DNA of 64,000 bases from Bacillota bacterium (GTDB lineage Bacteria > Bacillota > Sulfobacillia > JACIYH01), in NCBI GenBank assembly GCA_040757085.1, contig JBFLXJ010000023.1:1-64000 (forward strand), written 5' to 3'. Below the pieces are notes generated by a model. It worked only from the letters and a program-made list of their open reading frames with translations. It had not been told where the DNA came from and ran no database searches. Every line of letters starts with the position of its first letter. Positions within the stretch are counted from its first letter, which is position 1. The position numbers were made by a program, and so were the translations under genes. Of the stretch, positions 8,235 to 17,515 are shown one piece after another.

Positions 8235-9098
8235 ATGCTGGCGGCAGAACTCCACGGCAAGGTTGCTGCTAACGAGGATATTTTGACGTCTCACGTGTTT
8301 TCGATCTTTCGGTACATTAGCGACCTGTCCATTCCTCTTGCGTTCTTGAGCTGCGCTCGGAACCTCCATAATCAGGCCTTGTCGTTGGATTCGTTGGCAG
8401 AGGCCGAAGTGGTCTTCTGGCCCCGGTTTTCCCTTCGCGGAGGATCTCGGTGGCGGGAAGCAGATGCTCTACTTCGCCTCACTGATGCACAGGGCCGGCG
8501 GGTAGCCGTGGTGGTGGAGGCCAAATGTCACTCCGGCTTGAGCAATGTCCCCGGCGGCGGTGTGGGAGGCGAGGAGAAATCGCCTGAGGACGATCTCGCA
8601 CGGTCCACGTTTGGCCACCAACTGGCAGATGAATTCTGCGGAATCAAGTGCGGCGACTGGCAGGGGCTGGAGCACCCGCTGAAGCCTGGCGAGGCGCGGT
8701 TTCTTATCTACGTCACGCAGCACTACGAAATGCCTAGACCTGAGCTTGAAGAGGCCGTTACCGAGATCACGAAGCGGCCGTGTCAAGGGCCAGATTGCAG
8801 GCTACACGCTGAGAATAGCATCTATTGGGTTAGCTGGCGCGACTTGCACGGAGTTCTGTCACAAGGTAATCGATTGAAATACTGCAATCATGGGCAGGGG
8901 CGACTGTTGGGCGACTTGCGACAGGTTCTAGAGGCGCGCGGGCTGATGCGGTATTCGCTGTCTTTGAGCCGACTCGCTACACCGGGTGCCTATGAGCGAA
9001 TATGCCAGTACGGTTTCTGGTCCCGGCTGGTGTCGGTGGGGACGTACGAAGGACCCTTCCATCAGGACTCTACGCCGGGAGCACAGGCCAAGTGTTAG
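8235..9098 (+). CDS. PD-(D/E)XK-type nuclease-like protein
   Basis: A 287-aa protein with the core pattern of the PD-(D/E)XK nuclease superfamily: an acidic WREADALLRL strand (about residues 75-84), then VAVVVEAKCHSG (about 92-103) with the E-x-K pair, then a helix FGHQLADEF with the Q-x-x-x-E seen in many members. Later strands ARFLIYVTQHYE and IYWVSWRDLHGVL complete an alpha/beta core. I infer a DNA-cutting role; the closest known subfamily is not clear to me. It follows the 205-aa unknown protein by 15 bp with a GAGCAGGAGG ribosome binding site, and precedes a dGTPase-family gene. This context suggests phage defence. Confidence 0.7.
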   Translation: MLAAELHGKVAANEDILTSHVFSIFRYISDLSIPLAFLSCARNLHNQALSLDSLAEAEVVFWPRFSLRGGSRWREADALLRLTDAQGRRVAVVVEAKCHSGLSNVPGGGVGGEEKSPEDDLARSTFGHQLADEFCGIKCGDWQGLEHPLKPGEARFLIYVTQHYEMPRPELEEAVTEITKRPCQGPDCRLHAENSIYWVSWRDLHGVLSQGNRLKYCNHGQGRLLGDLRQVLEARGLMRYSLSLSRLATPGAYERICQYGFWSRLVSVGTYEGPFHQDSTPGAQAKC

Positions 9099-9355
9099 TA
9101 GTGATGTGGATGCTTGCTACAGCGTTGTTTTCGGTACGCGGTGGTTGCTCTAGTGCTCTTCGGCTGGACAGGCGGTTGCGCTGGTTACTCACGCCATTAG
9201 TTGATGATGCTCTGCCGACTTCTCGTGGCGCCTGACCATTGTTGACTTGAGCAGCACCCGGAGGGTGTACGGGTCTCGAGCCCATCGTGACGTGCGGCCG
9301 GGCCTTGGAGATTGCAATGAGGTGATTCAAGAGCAGTTCAGGGGGTGAAGAGTCT

Positions 9356-10606
9356 TTGCGGGAATTCATCGAAGCGAGTGAGGAGCAAACGCTAGCATCA
9401 TACGCCGCTTTCTCTCGCGGAGCGACCAGGCGCTACCGTGAGGCCGGAGAGGTCGAACACCTACGATCGAACTATCAGCTAGACCGCGATCGGATTCTCT
9501 ACTCCACGGCGTTCAGGCGTCTCCAGTATAAGACACAGGTTTACGTTGTCCACGAGGGGGATTTCTACCGCACGCGCCTTGCGCATACGCTTGAGGTAAT
9601 GCAAACTGCCCGTACACTGGCCCGTGCCCTGAAGTGCAACGAGGACCTTGCAGAGGCCATTGCTCTGGCGCACGATCTAGGCCACCCACCCTTCGGGCAC
9701 GCCGGGGAAGAAGAGTTGAGGCGATTGATGCGAGATGCAGGTGGGTTCGACCATAACCTGCAGAGCCTTCGTATCGTAGATGAGCTGGAGCGTAGGTACC
9801 CCGATTTTCCCGGTCTCAACCTGACCTATGACACCAGAGAGGGGCTCGCAAGGCATACAACGGACTACGATAACCCCATGGTTCCCCAAGAGTTCCGCAC
9901 GTATCCGCAACCCTCTTTGGAGGCCCAGATCGTTAGCATGGCGGACAGACTGGCGTATTGCACCCACGACTTGGATGATGCTCTGACGGGCGGATTGGTA
10001 TCGGAGGAAGAGTTGCGCGCCGAACGCATACCGTTTGTTGTCGAGTCCTACGAGAAGGCGTGCGACGAAGTATTCTCTTCTACGGACTCGTCCGTACGAA
10101 AAGACATTCGCATCCTCTCGCGGCGATGGGTGCGACACCTGATCGCCCTACTCAACAGGGAGGTAATCGAACAAACTCGGAGGAACCTGATGAGGTCCCA
10201 GGTCAAGACCATCGAGGACGTTCGTCGAACCCCGGCTTGCTTGGTGACACTTCCGCCTGATCTAGAGGGCCAGTTCAACGCGTTAAATGCATTCCTGCTC
10301 AACAGGGTTTATCGGAGTCATGTAGTTGAGGCCATGACGTTCAAGGGTAGGCTCATCATCCGTCGCCTCTTTCGCGCCTTTTTGCGCAACCCCCACCTGC
10401 TTCATCCCGTGACCCGCGCGCGTTTGGAAGCCTGCAGGTCAGTCGAAGATCGCAAGCGTGTCGTGTGCGATCATATTGCCGGAATGACGGATTCCTTCGC
10501 CCTTCACCTGTATACGGCGATTTTTGAACCGGAGGGCCGTGCCTTTCCCCTTCAAGTACCGAGACTACACGGCAGCAGGGTGCACGAGGCGAGAAAGGAT
10601 TCTTGA
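9356..10606 (+). CDS. dGTPase-family HD triphosphohydrolase
   Basis: A 416-aa deoxyguanosinetriphosphate triphosphohydrolase-like protein. Members cleave dNTPs to nucleoside plus triphosphate in the cytosol. The HD-domain metal ligands are visible: H in RTRLAHTLEV (about residue 77), HD in ALAHDLGHPPFGHAGEEE (about 103-118), and a later D in VSMADRLAYCTHDLDDAL (about 200). The N-terminal RDRILYSTAFRRLQYKTQV block is a strong family signature. Length is normal for the 340-450-aa dgt-like group. It starts at a TTG with AGGGGGTG upstream and is 257 bp from the nuclease gene. Housekeeping dgt genes exist, but known antiviral dGTPases deplete dNTPs during infection, and the neighbours here favour that role. 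Confidence 0.9.
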   Translation: MREFIEASEEQTLASYAAFSRGATRRYREAGEVEHLRSNYQLDRDRILYSTAFRRLQYKTQVYVVHEGDFYRTRLAHTLEVMQTARTLARALKCNEDLAEAIALAHDLGHPPFGHAGEEELRRLMRDAGGFDHNLQSLRIVDELERRYPDFPGLNLTYDTREGLARHTTDYDNPMVPQEFRTYPQPSLEAQIVSMADRLAYCTHDLDDALTGGLVSEEELRAERIPFVVESYEKACDEVFSSTDSSVRKDIRILSRRWVRHLIALLNREVIEQTRRNLMRSQVKTIEDVRRTPACLVTLPPDLEGQFNALNAFLLNRVYRSHVVEAMTFKGRLIIRRLFRAFLRNPHLLHPVTRARLEACRSVEDRKRVVCDHIAGMTDSFALHLYTAIFEPEGRAFPLQVPRLHGSRVHEARKDS

Positions 10607-10771
10607 ATTGGAGACAAGGGAGACGCAAGGATGCGCAGGGCAACCTTCCCAGGTTCCAGGCTGTTACGTGGGGGAGTCCGGACGGCCTACTCTACGGAAC
10701 AGGGTGGTCCTCTTACAGGGCAGGCAGTCGGCCTGCTAGGGGTGCGCGTTGTGTACTAGATGTCGACCACC

Positions 10772-10813
10772 GTTGCACGTGATCTCGACCAGGATTGCAC
10801 GCGATGGCGACCA
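10772..10813 (+). repeat. IS21-type terminal direct repeats
   Basis: Two 20-bp copies, GTTGCACGTGATCTCGACCA and ATTGCACGCGATGGCGACCA, separated by 2 bp. These are the multiple transposase-binding repeats found near IS21-family ends. Confidence 0.65.
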
Positions 10814-10841
10814 GTCGGAGCGAAGCGACGCTGGGTGGTGG

Positions 10842-11059
10842 TTACAAATCGTGCTGGTCGGCTTCGCGTGTACTGTTCTTCACCCTTCTCATCGATTCCC
10901 CCTTCATTGTGATCTTGTGGCTGTTATGAACGAGCCGGTCGAGGATGGCATCCGCCACGGTGGGGTCGGAGATGGTGGCGTGCCAGTGCTCAGTGGGAAT
11001 CTGGCTGACCACAATGGTCGACCGTGCCCCCGCCCGGTCGTCGATCACCTCCAGGTTCG
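10842..11059 (-). pseudogene. istB: istB fragment
   Basis: About 72 residues matching the C-terminus of IstB, the ATP-binding partner of the IS21 transposase. [19 protein letters not shown] is followed by [20 protein letters not shown] and MKGESMRR, which is the sensor-like end of the AAA+ domain. Walker A and B regions are absent because the 5' part of the gene is gone. Confidence 0.78.
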
Positions 11060-12231
11060 GGCAGGGGGACCGCTGCGTGTCCCCGTTAGTGACCGTTGGT
11101 CCGAGAGGAGTCGGTACCGGGAGGTGCCGGCAGGCGATCAGGGGCCTAAGCGGCTGTGCGGAGCGGTGGGGGTATAGTGCCGTAGCCCGGAGTGCTCGTG
11201 TGCCGGCGTGTCACGCGTGGCTTGGACCATCGCCGCTGGACAGGTGCTCGAGCCGAAGCCGACAGTTGTTTCCGCGTGGAGGAGACGGATAGTGGTCTTC
11301 CCTGAGGCACGCGGCACCGTACGTGTCAGGGAGGAGGATAATCGTGGTCAAAGAGACCGAGGTTCCTTCGGATCTGCCGGGGGTGGGTTCGGTCCGACCG
11401 CCCGGAGGAGCCCCATCCTGGTTCTGGGCCTTCCCTCCCCGGATTGCGACCGGCCGGGGGAGGGGTACCGGCGATGCACGTGGCGTCGTTCGTGGACGCC
11501 CCGGTGCTCGGCTCGCGGGTGGAGGTCGGCTCCTGATCCCTGCGGGTGACGTGCAGGGACGCTCGCGGAGCGGTGGCATGGGCCTGGGCGAGACGGCCGC
11601 TGAGTACGCGATGGGGGCGGTGTTCTCTTGGTGGCCTCCGGAGGCTTTCCGGTGGTTGGCCGGAGGAATGCAAAGCCTGGGCGGCCTCGTTCGGTAAGTG
11701 GAGATCCGTCTGGAAGCGGTGGGACGCCGTGGCTTAGCCGGAAGTGTGGCGTCTCGGGGCGATTCGGGGGATGCCGTGTGCTGGTGTTAGGGGGTGAGAC
11801 CCTCGGGTTGCTGGCGGAGTGCGCTGAGCTTGGGGTCTAGCCAGCCAGGGCCAGGTTGCCCAAATCCCCCCGAGGAGTCTTGGGTAATGCTGGCGAAGGC
11901 ACCACCTGAGGCCGGATTCGGTGGAATCGGGGACAGGGGGGGTGTGGCGAAGGTCGGAGGGTCCAAGATTGAACGGAAGGGGTGGGCCAGAGACGACCGG
12001 GTCTCATAACCGAGTAAGAACGGCAACGCATAGCGTGCTGAGTTGCTGCTATACCGACAGGGGCAGTACGAGAGGAACGTCAGCGTACTGCAGCCGACCA
12101 AGAGGGGGCTCGGGCGGGCCATAGGGATCATAAGCGGAATTCGCGGGGGGCCAGGAGTCGAGCGAGCGGCCCGGCTACCATCTCTCCATGAATATGAGCT
12201 GGGTGCCTGTGGTGAAAGGAGTCGGGTCAAG
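11060..12231 (+). other. Stretch without a convincing gene
   Basis: About 1.2 kb between the IS21 remnant and the large STAND gene. The open frames are short and GC-skewed. The best candidate is 11323-11697 (plus strand, ending in MGLGETAAEYAMGAVFSWWP), but I cannot support it as a gene. A run of short, possibly decayed coding segments is likely. A functional promoter for the gene at 12232 should lie in its last 200 bp; none stands out. Confidence 0.35.
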
Positions 12232-15200
12232 ATGAAGAGGCCTTCCTCGGCTTCAGGCGGATCGGCCGCAGCCGCCGGCATGGAGTTTCAACACCGCGTA
12301 GCAGCCTGGCTGGCCGTACACATCCTGGCGGAGAAGGGTGCAGAACCTCCGTGGGGTCTCCCCGTAGGGACGACCCTAGAGTGGCTCCAATGTGAGACCG
12401 AGCAGTCTGTCGACGACCTGCTGCTGGGTACGTCAGCGGAAGGTTACATCTTTGCACAGATTAAGCAGAAGGTTACCCGCGACAAGTCCACTGAGTCAGA
12501 CCTGGCATCGGCTCTTGACCAGTTCGTCCGCCAGTTTCTTGCCGGAGGTTCGAAAGCCAGTGGCATGCGGGCCGCAGAGCGATCTCTAGATGTAACCCGG
12601 GATCGCCTCGTGTTGATCACGTCGCCGAGGAGTTCCAGACCGATCCAGGAACAACTACGGGACATCTTATCCAGGTTGCGGAGTGACTCGCTGCAAGTGC
12701 TCGACGATGCAGCGAAGAACAGTGAGGAACGGCGTACACTCTCCTTAGTGAGAGAGCATGTCACGAGGTCCTGGCGAGAAACAACTGGAGCAGATCCGAC
12801 GGACGAGGACCTCCGGGAACTGCTCTCCCTGGTCCACGTGGAGGTCGTGGATGTGGAAGAGGGGCGGGGTCAAGAGCGTGAAGCGTTGAGTCTTTTGCGT
12901 AATACCGTTTTACGGGATCCCGACCAAGCTCAACTGGCATGGGCTCGGCTCATCAGCTTGACCGCATCATTGGCTGCGCGACGACGCGGAGCTCGGCGTA
13001 TAGACCTCCAGCGCGCGCTAGCGGACGCCGGTGTCGGAGTTAGAGCCGTTCGAAGCTATCGGGAGGATATCGAAAGGCTTAGGACATACTCCGCAACTAC
13101 GCTTAACATGCGCGCCGATTCTGCCCAGATCCGTCTGGGGTTTCTCACGATCAGAATCCAGCGGCCGTCCACTATGGCTCTAAGGCGGGCCGCTGAGGAA
13201 AACTCCATTCTCGTGGTGGGAGAGCCGGGGGCCGGAAAGTCGGGTACCTTATACAACCTGGGCGAGGCGCTTGAGGGGGAGGGCCGTGAGTTCATATTCC
13301 TGGCTGTCGATCGGCTCTCCGCTAGAAGCTTGGGCGAACTCCGGGCGGAGATCCGCCTCGAGCACGAGCTGGTGGAGGTGCTAGACAATTGGCCGGGCCA
13401 GCAACCGGCTTTCGTCATCATAGACGCCCTGGACGCGGCCCGTGGGGAACCGGCCGAGGGGGTGATCCAGGACTTGATCCGCCAGGTCATCCAAAAGGGC
13501 GGGCGGTGGCGGATCGTGGCTTCAATCCGTACTTTCGACCTACGGTACAGCGGAGAGCTGAAAGTCTTGTTTAGTGGGAGCCCTCCTACGGAATACCAGG
13601 ATCCGGAGTTCCCGGGTGTGCGGCACTTCAAAATTCGTGGGTTCTCCGATGAAGAGCTGAGCCAGGTCATCTCGCGGTCCGCCGAACTAGGTGCACTCGT
13701 ACGTAATGCATCCGAAGAACTGAAGGATCTTCTACGGGTCCCCTTCTACCTACGGATCATGGCTGAGCTACTCGGCGGCGGCCTGAGCCCAGATGAGCTT
13801 ACGCCGATAAGAACGCGGCTTGAGCTTCTCGATAAGTACTGGGAGCGCCGGGTCTGGCACGGAAAGCACGGAGGCGCGCGCGATGCGGTCTTGCGTGAGG
13901 TATGTGAGAAGATGGTAGCGGCGCGGGCGCTCCGGATTGACCGCTCGGCCGTTGAACGGGCCGAAACTAGCGTTGTGCTCGACGACCTCCTCAGTGCACA
14001 AGTTCTCGTGGAGTGGCAGCCTTTACCTGAAGCTCGGCCCGAACGGTACGTTCTGGCTTTTTCCCACCACGTAGTATTTGACTACGCAGTAGAACGACTG
14101 TTACTGAGAGGAACCCCCGACCAATTAATCCGTCGCTTGGGTGAAGAACCCGACCTTACGGTCTTTATTCGGCCCAGCCTCGTGCTTCACTTCTACCACC
14201 TCTGGAGAGCTGATAGCTGTCATGGCCAGTTCTGGGACCTTGTCTTCCGTGTGATTCCCAATGACCGGCTGCCGGAGATAGCTAAGCTGATCGGGCCTTC
14301 AGTTGGAGCAGAGATTGCACTGGTGCTCTCGGATCTCAAACCCCTGTGCGCCGCCCTCAATGACATGAACTCTCCCGATCATGTCGCTGCGGAACAGGCG
14401 CTGCGGCACCTTGTTGGTGCCCTGTTAGCGGGAGCCCCAGACCGACTCGTGGGTCCCGGCGCTGGCCCTTGGAGTGAACTCCTCGAACGTTTAAGCGGCA
14501 ACCTCACGCCGTCTCTGGCTTACCCGGTTCTGTCGCTTCTCAAGACCATGTGCGACCGCCCGGAGGACTTTACCCCTGAGCAGCGAGCCGCTGCAGGGCA
14601 GGCGGCCCGGCGACTCCTTGAGTTTTCCTGGACCCTTGACCCGAGAGACAGCCGGCTGGTCATCCACTCCATACGCTGCGTATGCCGTACTTTCGAGAGC
14701 GACCCATCTGCGTCTGCGGCGCTAATCCGGCGTTGCCTCGAGCCTGCGCACCTCGTGAACTATGGGTACGAAGAGATGCCGTGGCTTGCGCGAGAGGTTA
14801 AGCGCCTTATTGCCCTTGATCAGGAGCTCGTTGGGGAGATTTACCGCGCGGCCTTCACCTTCGAGGAGACTTCGGAGGAGCCTACGCCAATCGGTCAGAG
14901 CGGCATCCTGCCATTAGTCTCCACTCGTCGGCAGGACTACCGCATGGCGCGGTACGAGTTGGCCGAAGCCTTCCCGGAATTCTTAGAACGTGAGCCGGAT
15001 ACGGCCGCTCGCACGCTCGTCGCGGTTATGGAAGCATACGTCGATAAGCATCAACGTCCGGCTACCGGGGAATGGCAGGAAGAAACGTTCGATTTCGAAG
15101 GTCGCCGTGCACGCCTCCTCGTTGACTACAGCGCCATTTGGGACGAGGGCGATACGTACCGCCATGACGAGCCTCTCAAAATGCTTGACGCTTTCCAGCA

Positions 15201-17211
15201 TTACATGGAGGGGCTTGCTGGGCGGGAAAGCCGTGTTGAGCAGCTTCGCACACTCCTGCACATTCTGGTCTTTGAAAACCGCCTTGCCGTCCTCTGGCGT
15301 CGCGTTCTTTCCTTGGGCGCCCGCTTCCCTGTCATTGTTGGTAAGGTCATCCTACCTCTTGCCTGGGCAACACCCATCCTTACTGCTTTCGACACAACCG
15401 TGCCGGCCGGTGACTTTATCCGAGCGGTTTTTCCGTACCTCGACCACCAGGAGCGGCGGCGCATTGAGCAGGCTATTTTGGGCATTCCTCAGGCGGTACC
15501 GGCGGAGGAACGTGACGAGGCTGAGCACATACGTAATCGTCTCCTCGGGTGCCTTACGGTCGAGAAGCTCGTCACCGGCGAGGCTAGGCGTCTCATTGAG
15601 GAGCTTAAGCGCAAGAACGCGATCCCCGCTAACGAACCGTTGGTGTCGTTCGAGTTCGGGACTGAGGCGTACGATGAGGAAAGGCATTTAAAGGACCGCG
15701 GAGTACCGGTAGACGCTGGGGCGAATCGAAAGATCCGGGAATTGGAGGGCCCGGTGAAGGGGTTTGCTGACAAGCACCTTAACTCTGTCCCCACGCGTGA
15801 GGAAGTCAACGGTGTCCTCCCGGCCCTGCGAGCCCTTCACCAGGCGCTCTCCCGCGCCGACATTGACGGCGTCCATCCGATGCAGCGTGACTACGCTTGG
15901 GGTCACCTCGCTGCTGCGTGCGCCTGTATTGCCAGAACCGATGGGATCTCATGTGCTGCCGAACCAGGTTCGTTCGTGAAGCATGTTCTTCTCGAAGCGA
16001 GCTGTCACCACCAACCTGCTCATCATCCTGAATACGATGCTCAGTTCGATGAGCGCCCGGGGTGGGGGAGCCCCGCAGCACGGCTGGAGGCGGCAAGAGG
16101 GCTGGTCGTGCTTGCCGGGCATGCCGAATGTGCAGACAGTGAGGTCTTAAGGGCGATTGAACGCCTGAGCTGTGATCCCGTGCCCGCTGTCCGCTTCCAG
16201 ATAGCCAGGTATCTTCAGGCGCTGTGCAGCACCGCACCCGACTTGATGTGGGATGTCATCGAGCGCATGTCTCGGCGTGAAGAGAGCCGTGGAGTTCTGC
16301 AAGGACTTCTAGCAGGCCCGCTTCGGGGGTTGGCAGGTGCTGAGCCGGACCGGGTCGCGGATTTGACAAAGGCGATCTTCGACCGTGTATGCGAGGGCCC
16401 CGGGGCGAAGGCGGTCCGGAGATTCTGCATGGGGATCTTCGCTGGGCTATACATCTGGCGAGATCACCCTTTTTGCCGCGAGGTGGTTTTGGAGATTGCC
16501 TCGGATCCTGCTCCCTTTGTTGAGGAGGTAACTCACATCTTGACCAGCCTCGGCGAGGCGGCTACGCATGGCTCGGTGACTCGTCCCGAGCCCAGAGCGG
16601 ACGCTGTTCGCCAACGAGCGCTGGATTTGGTTGAACGACTCTTGCGTTCCGCACGCCGCGATCTACGCGACCTTGAACAACGCAGCCGCAATGTCCCCTT
16701 CAAACAGTGGCCTCAGCAAAACCAGGACAAGGCCAAGTCGCTGGCGCAACTGATCGATAGGATCGGCACTCATGTGTACTTTACCTCCGGGGCACATGAC
16801 AGTCAGCGTCAAAGCGGGTCTGTTGCGGCGCAACGGCCGAAACCTGAGTCGGAGAGGTTCTATCGGGAAGCGACCACCATTTTAGACGAGCTCGCGGAGG
16901 CAGCGCTACCGAGCGTGACCCATCACCTCGTGGAAACCCTGGAGTTCTTCATCCCCATAGACCCCCGGGGCGTTTTTCTGCGGATCGGCCAGGTCGTTCG
17001 GTACGGGGAGCAAGGGGGGTATCAGTATGAGTCTCTTGCAGCCGATTGCGTTGTAAGGCTTATTGAACGCTACCTGGGCGACAACCGGACCCTATTGCGT
17101 GAAGACGCAGAATGCCGGCAGACTTTGATCGAAATACTCGACGTTCTTATCCGTGCGGGTTGGCCAAACGCACGGCGACTCGTTTACCGTTTGGAGGACA
17201 TCTTCCGGTGA
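12232..17211 (+). CDS. Avs-like STAND NTPase with N-terminal Cap4-like nuclease
   Basis: A 1659-aa protein with three parts. Residues 15-110 match the Cap4-like dsDNA endonuclease domain: MEFQHRVAAWLAVHIL, then ETEQSVDDLLL with acidic residues at 61-62, then FAQIKQK with Q76-x-K78, a (D/E)-QxK active site. Residues about 310-480 are a P-loop NTPase with Walker A GEPGAGKS (330-337) and Walker B AFVIIDALD (D398), followed by WRIVASIRTFDLRY, of the STAND type. The remaining roughly 1100 residues are helical repeats without enzyme motifs, the expected sensor region. This order is that of Avs antiphage proteins, which recognise a phage protein, multimerise and cut DNA. I cannot tell which type. 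The ATG at 12232 is chosen because AAAGGAG lies 10 bp upstream; the open frame extends 63 codons further. GC content is clearly below that of the chromosomal half. Confidence 0.88.
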   Translation: MKRPSSASGGSAAAAGMEFQHRVAAWLAVHILAEKGAEPPWGLPVGTTLEWLQCETEQSVDDLLLGTSAEGYIFAQIKQKVTRDKSTESDLASALDQFVRQFLAGGSKASGMRAAERSLDVTRDRLVLITSPRSSRPIQEQLRDILSRLRSDSLQVLDDAAKNSEERRTLSLVREHVTRSWRETTGADPTDEDLRELLSLVHVEVVDVEEGRGQEREALSLLRNTVLRDPDQAQLAWARLISLTASLAARRRGARRIDLQRALADAGVGVRAVRSYREDIERLRTYSATTLNMRADSAQIRLGFLTIRIQRPSTMALRRAAEENSILVVGEPGAGKSGTLYNLGEALEGEGREFIFLAVDRLSARSLGELRAEIRLEHELVEVLDNWPGQQPAFVIIDALDAARGEPAEGVIQDLIRQVIQKGGRWRIVASIRTFDLRYSGELKVLFSGSPPTEYQDPEFPGVRHFKIRGFSDEELSQVISRSAELGALVRNASEELKDLLRVPFYLRIMAELLGGGLSPDELTPIRTRLELLDKYWERRVWHGKHGGARDAVLREVCEKMVAARALRIDRSAVERAETSVVLDDLLSAQVLVEWQPLPEARPERYVLAFSHHVVFDYAVERLLLRGTPDQLIRRLGEEPDLTVFIRPSLVLHFYHLWRADSCHGQFWDLVFRVIPNDRLPEIAKLIGPSVGAEIALVLSDLKPLCAALNDMNSPDHVAAEQALRHLVGALLAGAPDRLVGPGAGPWSELLERLSGNLTPSLAYPVLSLLKTMCDRPEDFTPEQRAAAGQAARRLLEFSWTLDPRDSRLVIHSIRCVCRTFESDPSASAALIRRCLEPAHLVNYGYEEMPWLAREVKRLIALDQELVGEIYRAAFTFEETSEEPTPIGQSGILPLVSTRRQDYRMARYELAEAFPEFLEREPDTAARTLVAVMEAYVDKHQRPATGEWQEETFDFEGRRARLLVDYSAIWDEGDTYRHDEPLKMLDAFQHYMEGLAGRESRVEQLRTLLHILVFENRLAVLWRRVLSLGARFPVIVGKVILPLAWATPILTAFDTTVPAGDFIRAVFPYLDHQERRRIEQAILGIPQAVPAEERDEAEHIRNRLLGCLTVEKLVTGEARRLIEELKRKNAIPANEPLVSFEFGTEAYDEERHLKDRGVPVDAGANRKIRELEGPVKGFADKHLNSVPTREEVNGVLPALRALHQALSRADIDGVHPMQRDYAWGHLAAACACIARTDGISCAAEPGSFVKHVLLEASCHHQPAHHPEYDAQFDERPGWGSPAARLEAARGLVVLAGHAECADSEVLRAIERLSCDPVPAVRFQIARYLQALCSTAPDLMWDVIERMSRREESRGVLQGLLAGPLRGLAGAEPDRVADLTKAIFDRVCEGPGAKAVRRFCMGIFAGLYIWRDHPFCREVVLEIASDPAPFVEEVTHILTSLGEAATHGSVTRPEPRADAVRQRALDLVERLLRSARRDLRDLEQRSRNVPFKQWPQQNQDKAKSLAQLIDRIGTHVYFTSGAHDSQRQSGSVAAQRPKPESERFYREATTILDELAEAALPSVTHHLVETLEFFIPIDPRGVFLRIGQVVRYGEQGGYQYESLAADCVVRLIERYLGDNRTLLREDAECRQTLIEILDVLIRAGWPNARRLVYRLEDIFR

Positions 17212-17383
17212 TCCCGCCTTCCTCTCTCTTGGGCAGCCCCGCTTTCGGGTGGGAGCAATTTGGGAGCAAACGCGCGCAAACCAGCGCCCAAAACGCACCC
17301 CCCATGCCACCCCACCCCGCGAAGAATCCAACAGCGGCAACGGTTTACAAACTGGAACAAACTGCAAACAGGCCATTTTTCCA

Positions 17384-17429
17384 ATTCGTAATGCGCGGGC
17401 TGTGGGTTCGATTCCCTCCACCGGCTCCA
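17384..17429 (+). repeat. attL: tRNA-Thr(CGU) 3'-half repeat
   Basis: Carries the anticodon loop TTCGTAA, the T-arm GGGTTCGATTCCC and the acceptor end CACCGGC-T-CCA. It matches 29551-29596 at 43 of 46 positions. The upstream sequence does not form the 5' half of a tRNA, so this is not an intact gene. Confidence 0.88.
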
Positions 17430-17493
17430 CTTTTTCAACAGCCCCAAGGGTTTCCGGGCTGGAAGCCCTTGGGATTTGCGCTCCGGGGGGCCT

Positions 17494-17515
17494 TTTGCTA
17501 ACCGTTTGCTAACCG
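17494..17515 (+). repeat. Left arm-type integrase sites (probable)
   Basis: Two tandem TTTGCTAACCG units 11 bp apart, overlapping the last codons of the integrase gene. The same pair occurs near the right end at 29391. The position just inside both att sites fits arm-type integrase binding sites. Confidence 0.65.

Larger units (their letters stand above)
10761..11059 (-). mobile_element. IS21-family remnant (right end plus istB 3' fragment)
   Basis: The last part of an IS21-type element read on the minus strand: the C-terminal end of an IstB-like helper ATPase, then a terminal region starting TGTCGACCACCG with two 20-bp direct repeats (10772-10791 and 10794-10813). istA and most of istB are missing, so it is a dead remnant. 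The left side of the fragment fades at about 11059. Confidence 0.7.

Noticed and set aside
17384-17429. Intact tRNA-Thr gene
   Set aside because: Only the anticodon loop through CCA is present; the upstream bases cannot form the acceptor, D-arm or 5' anticodon strand.
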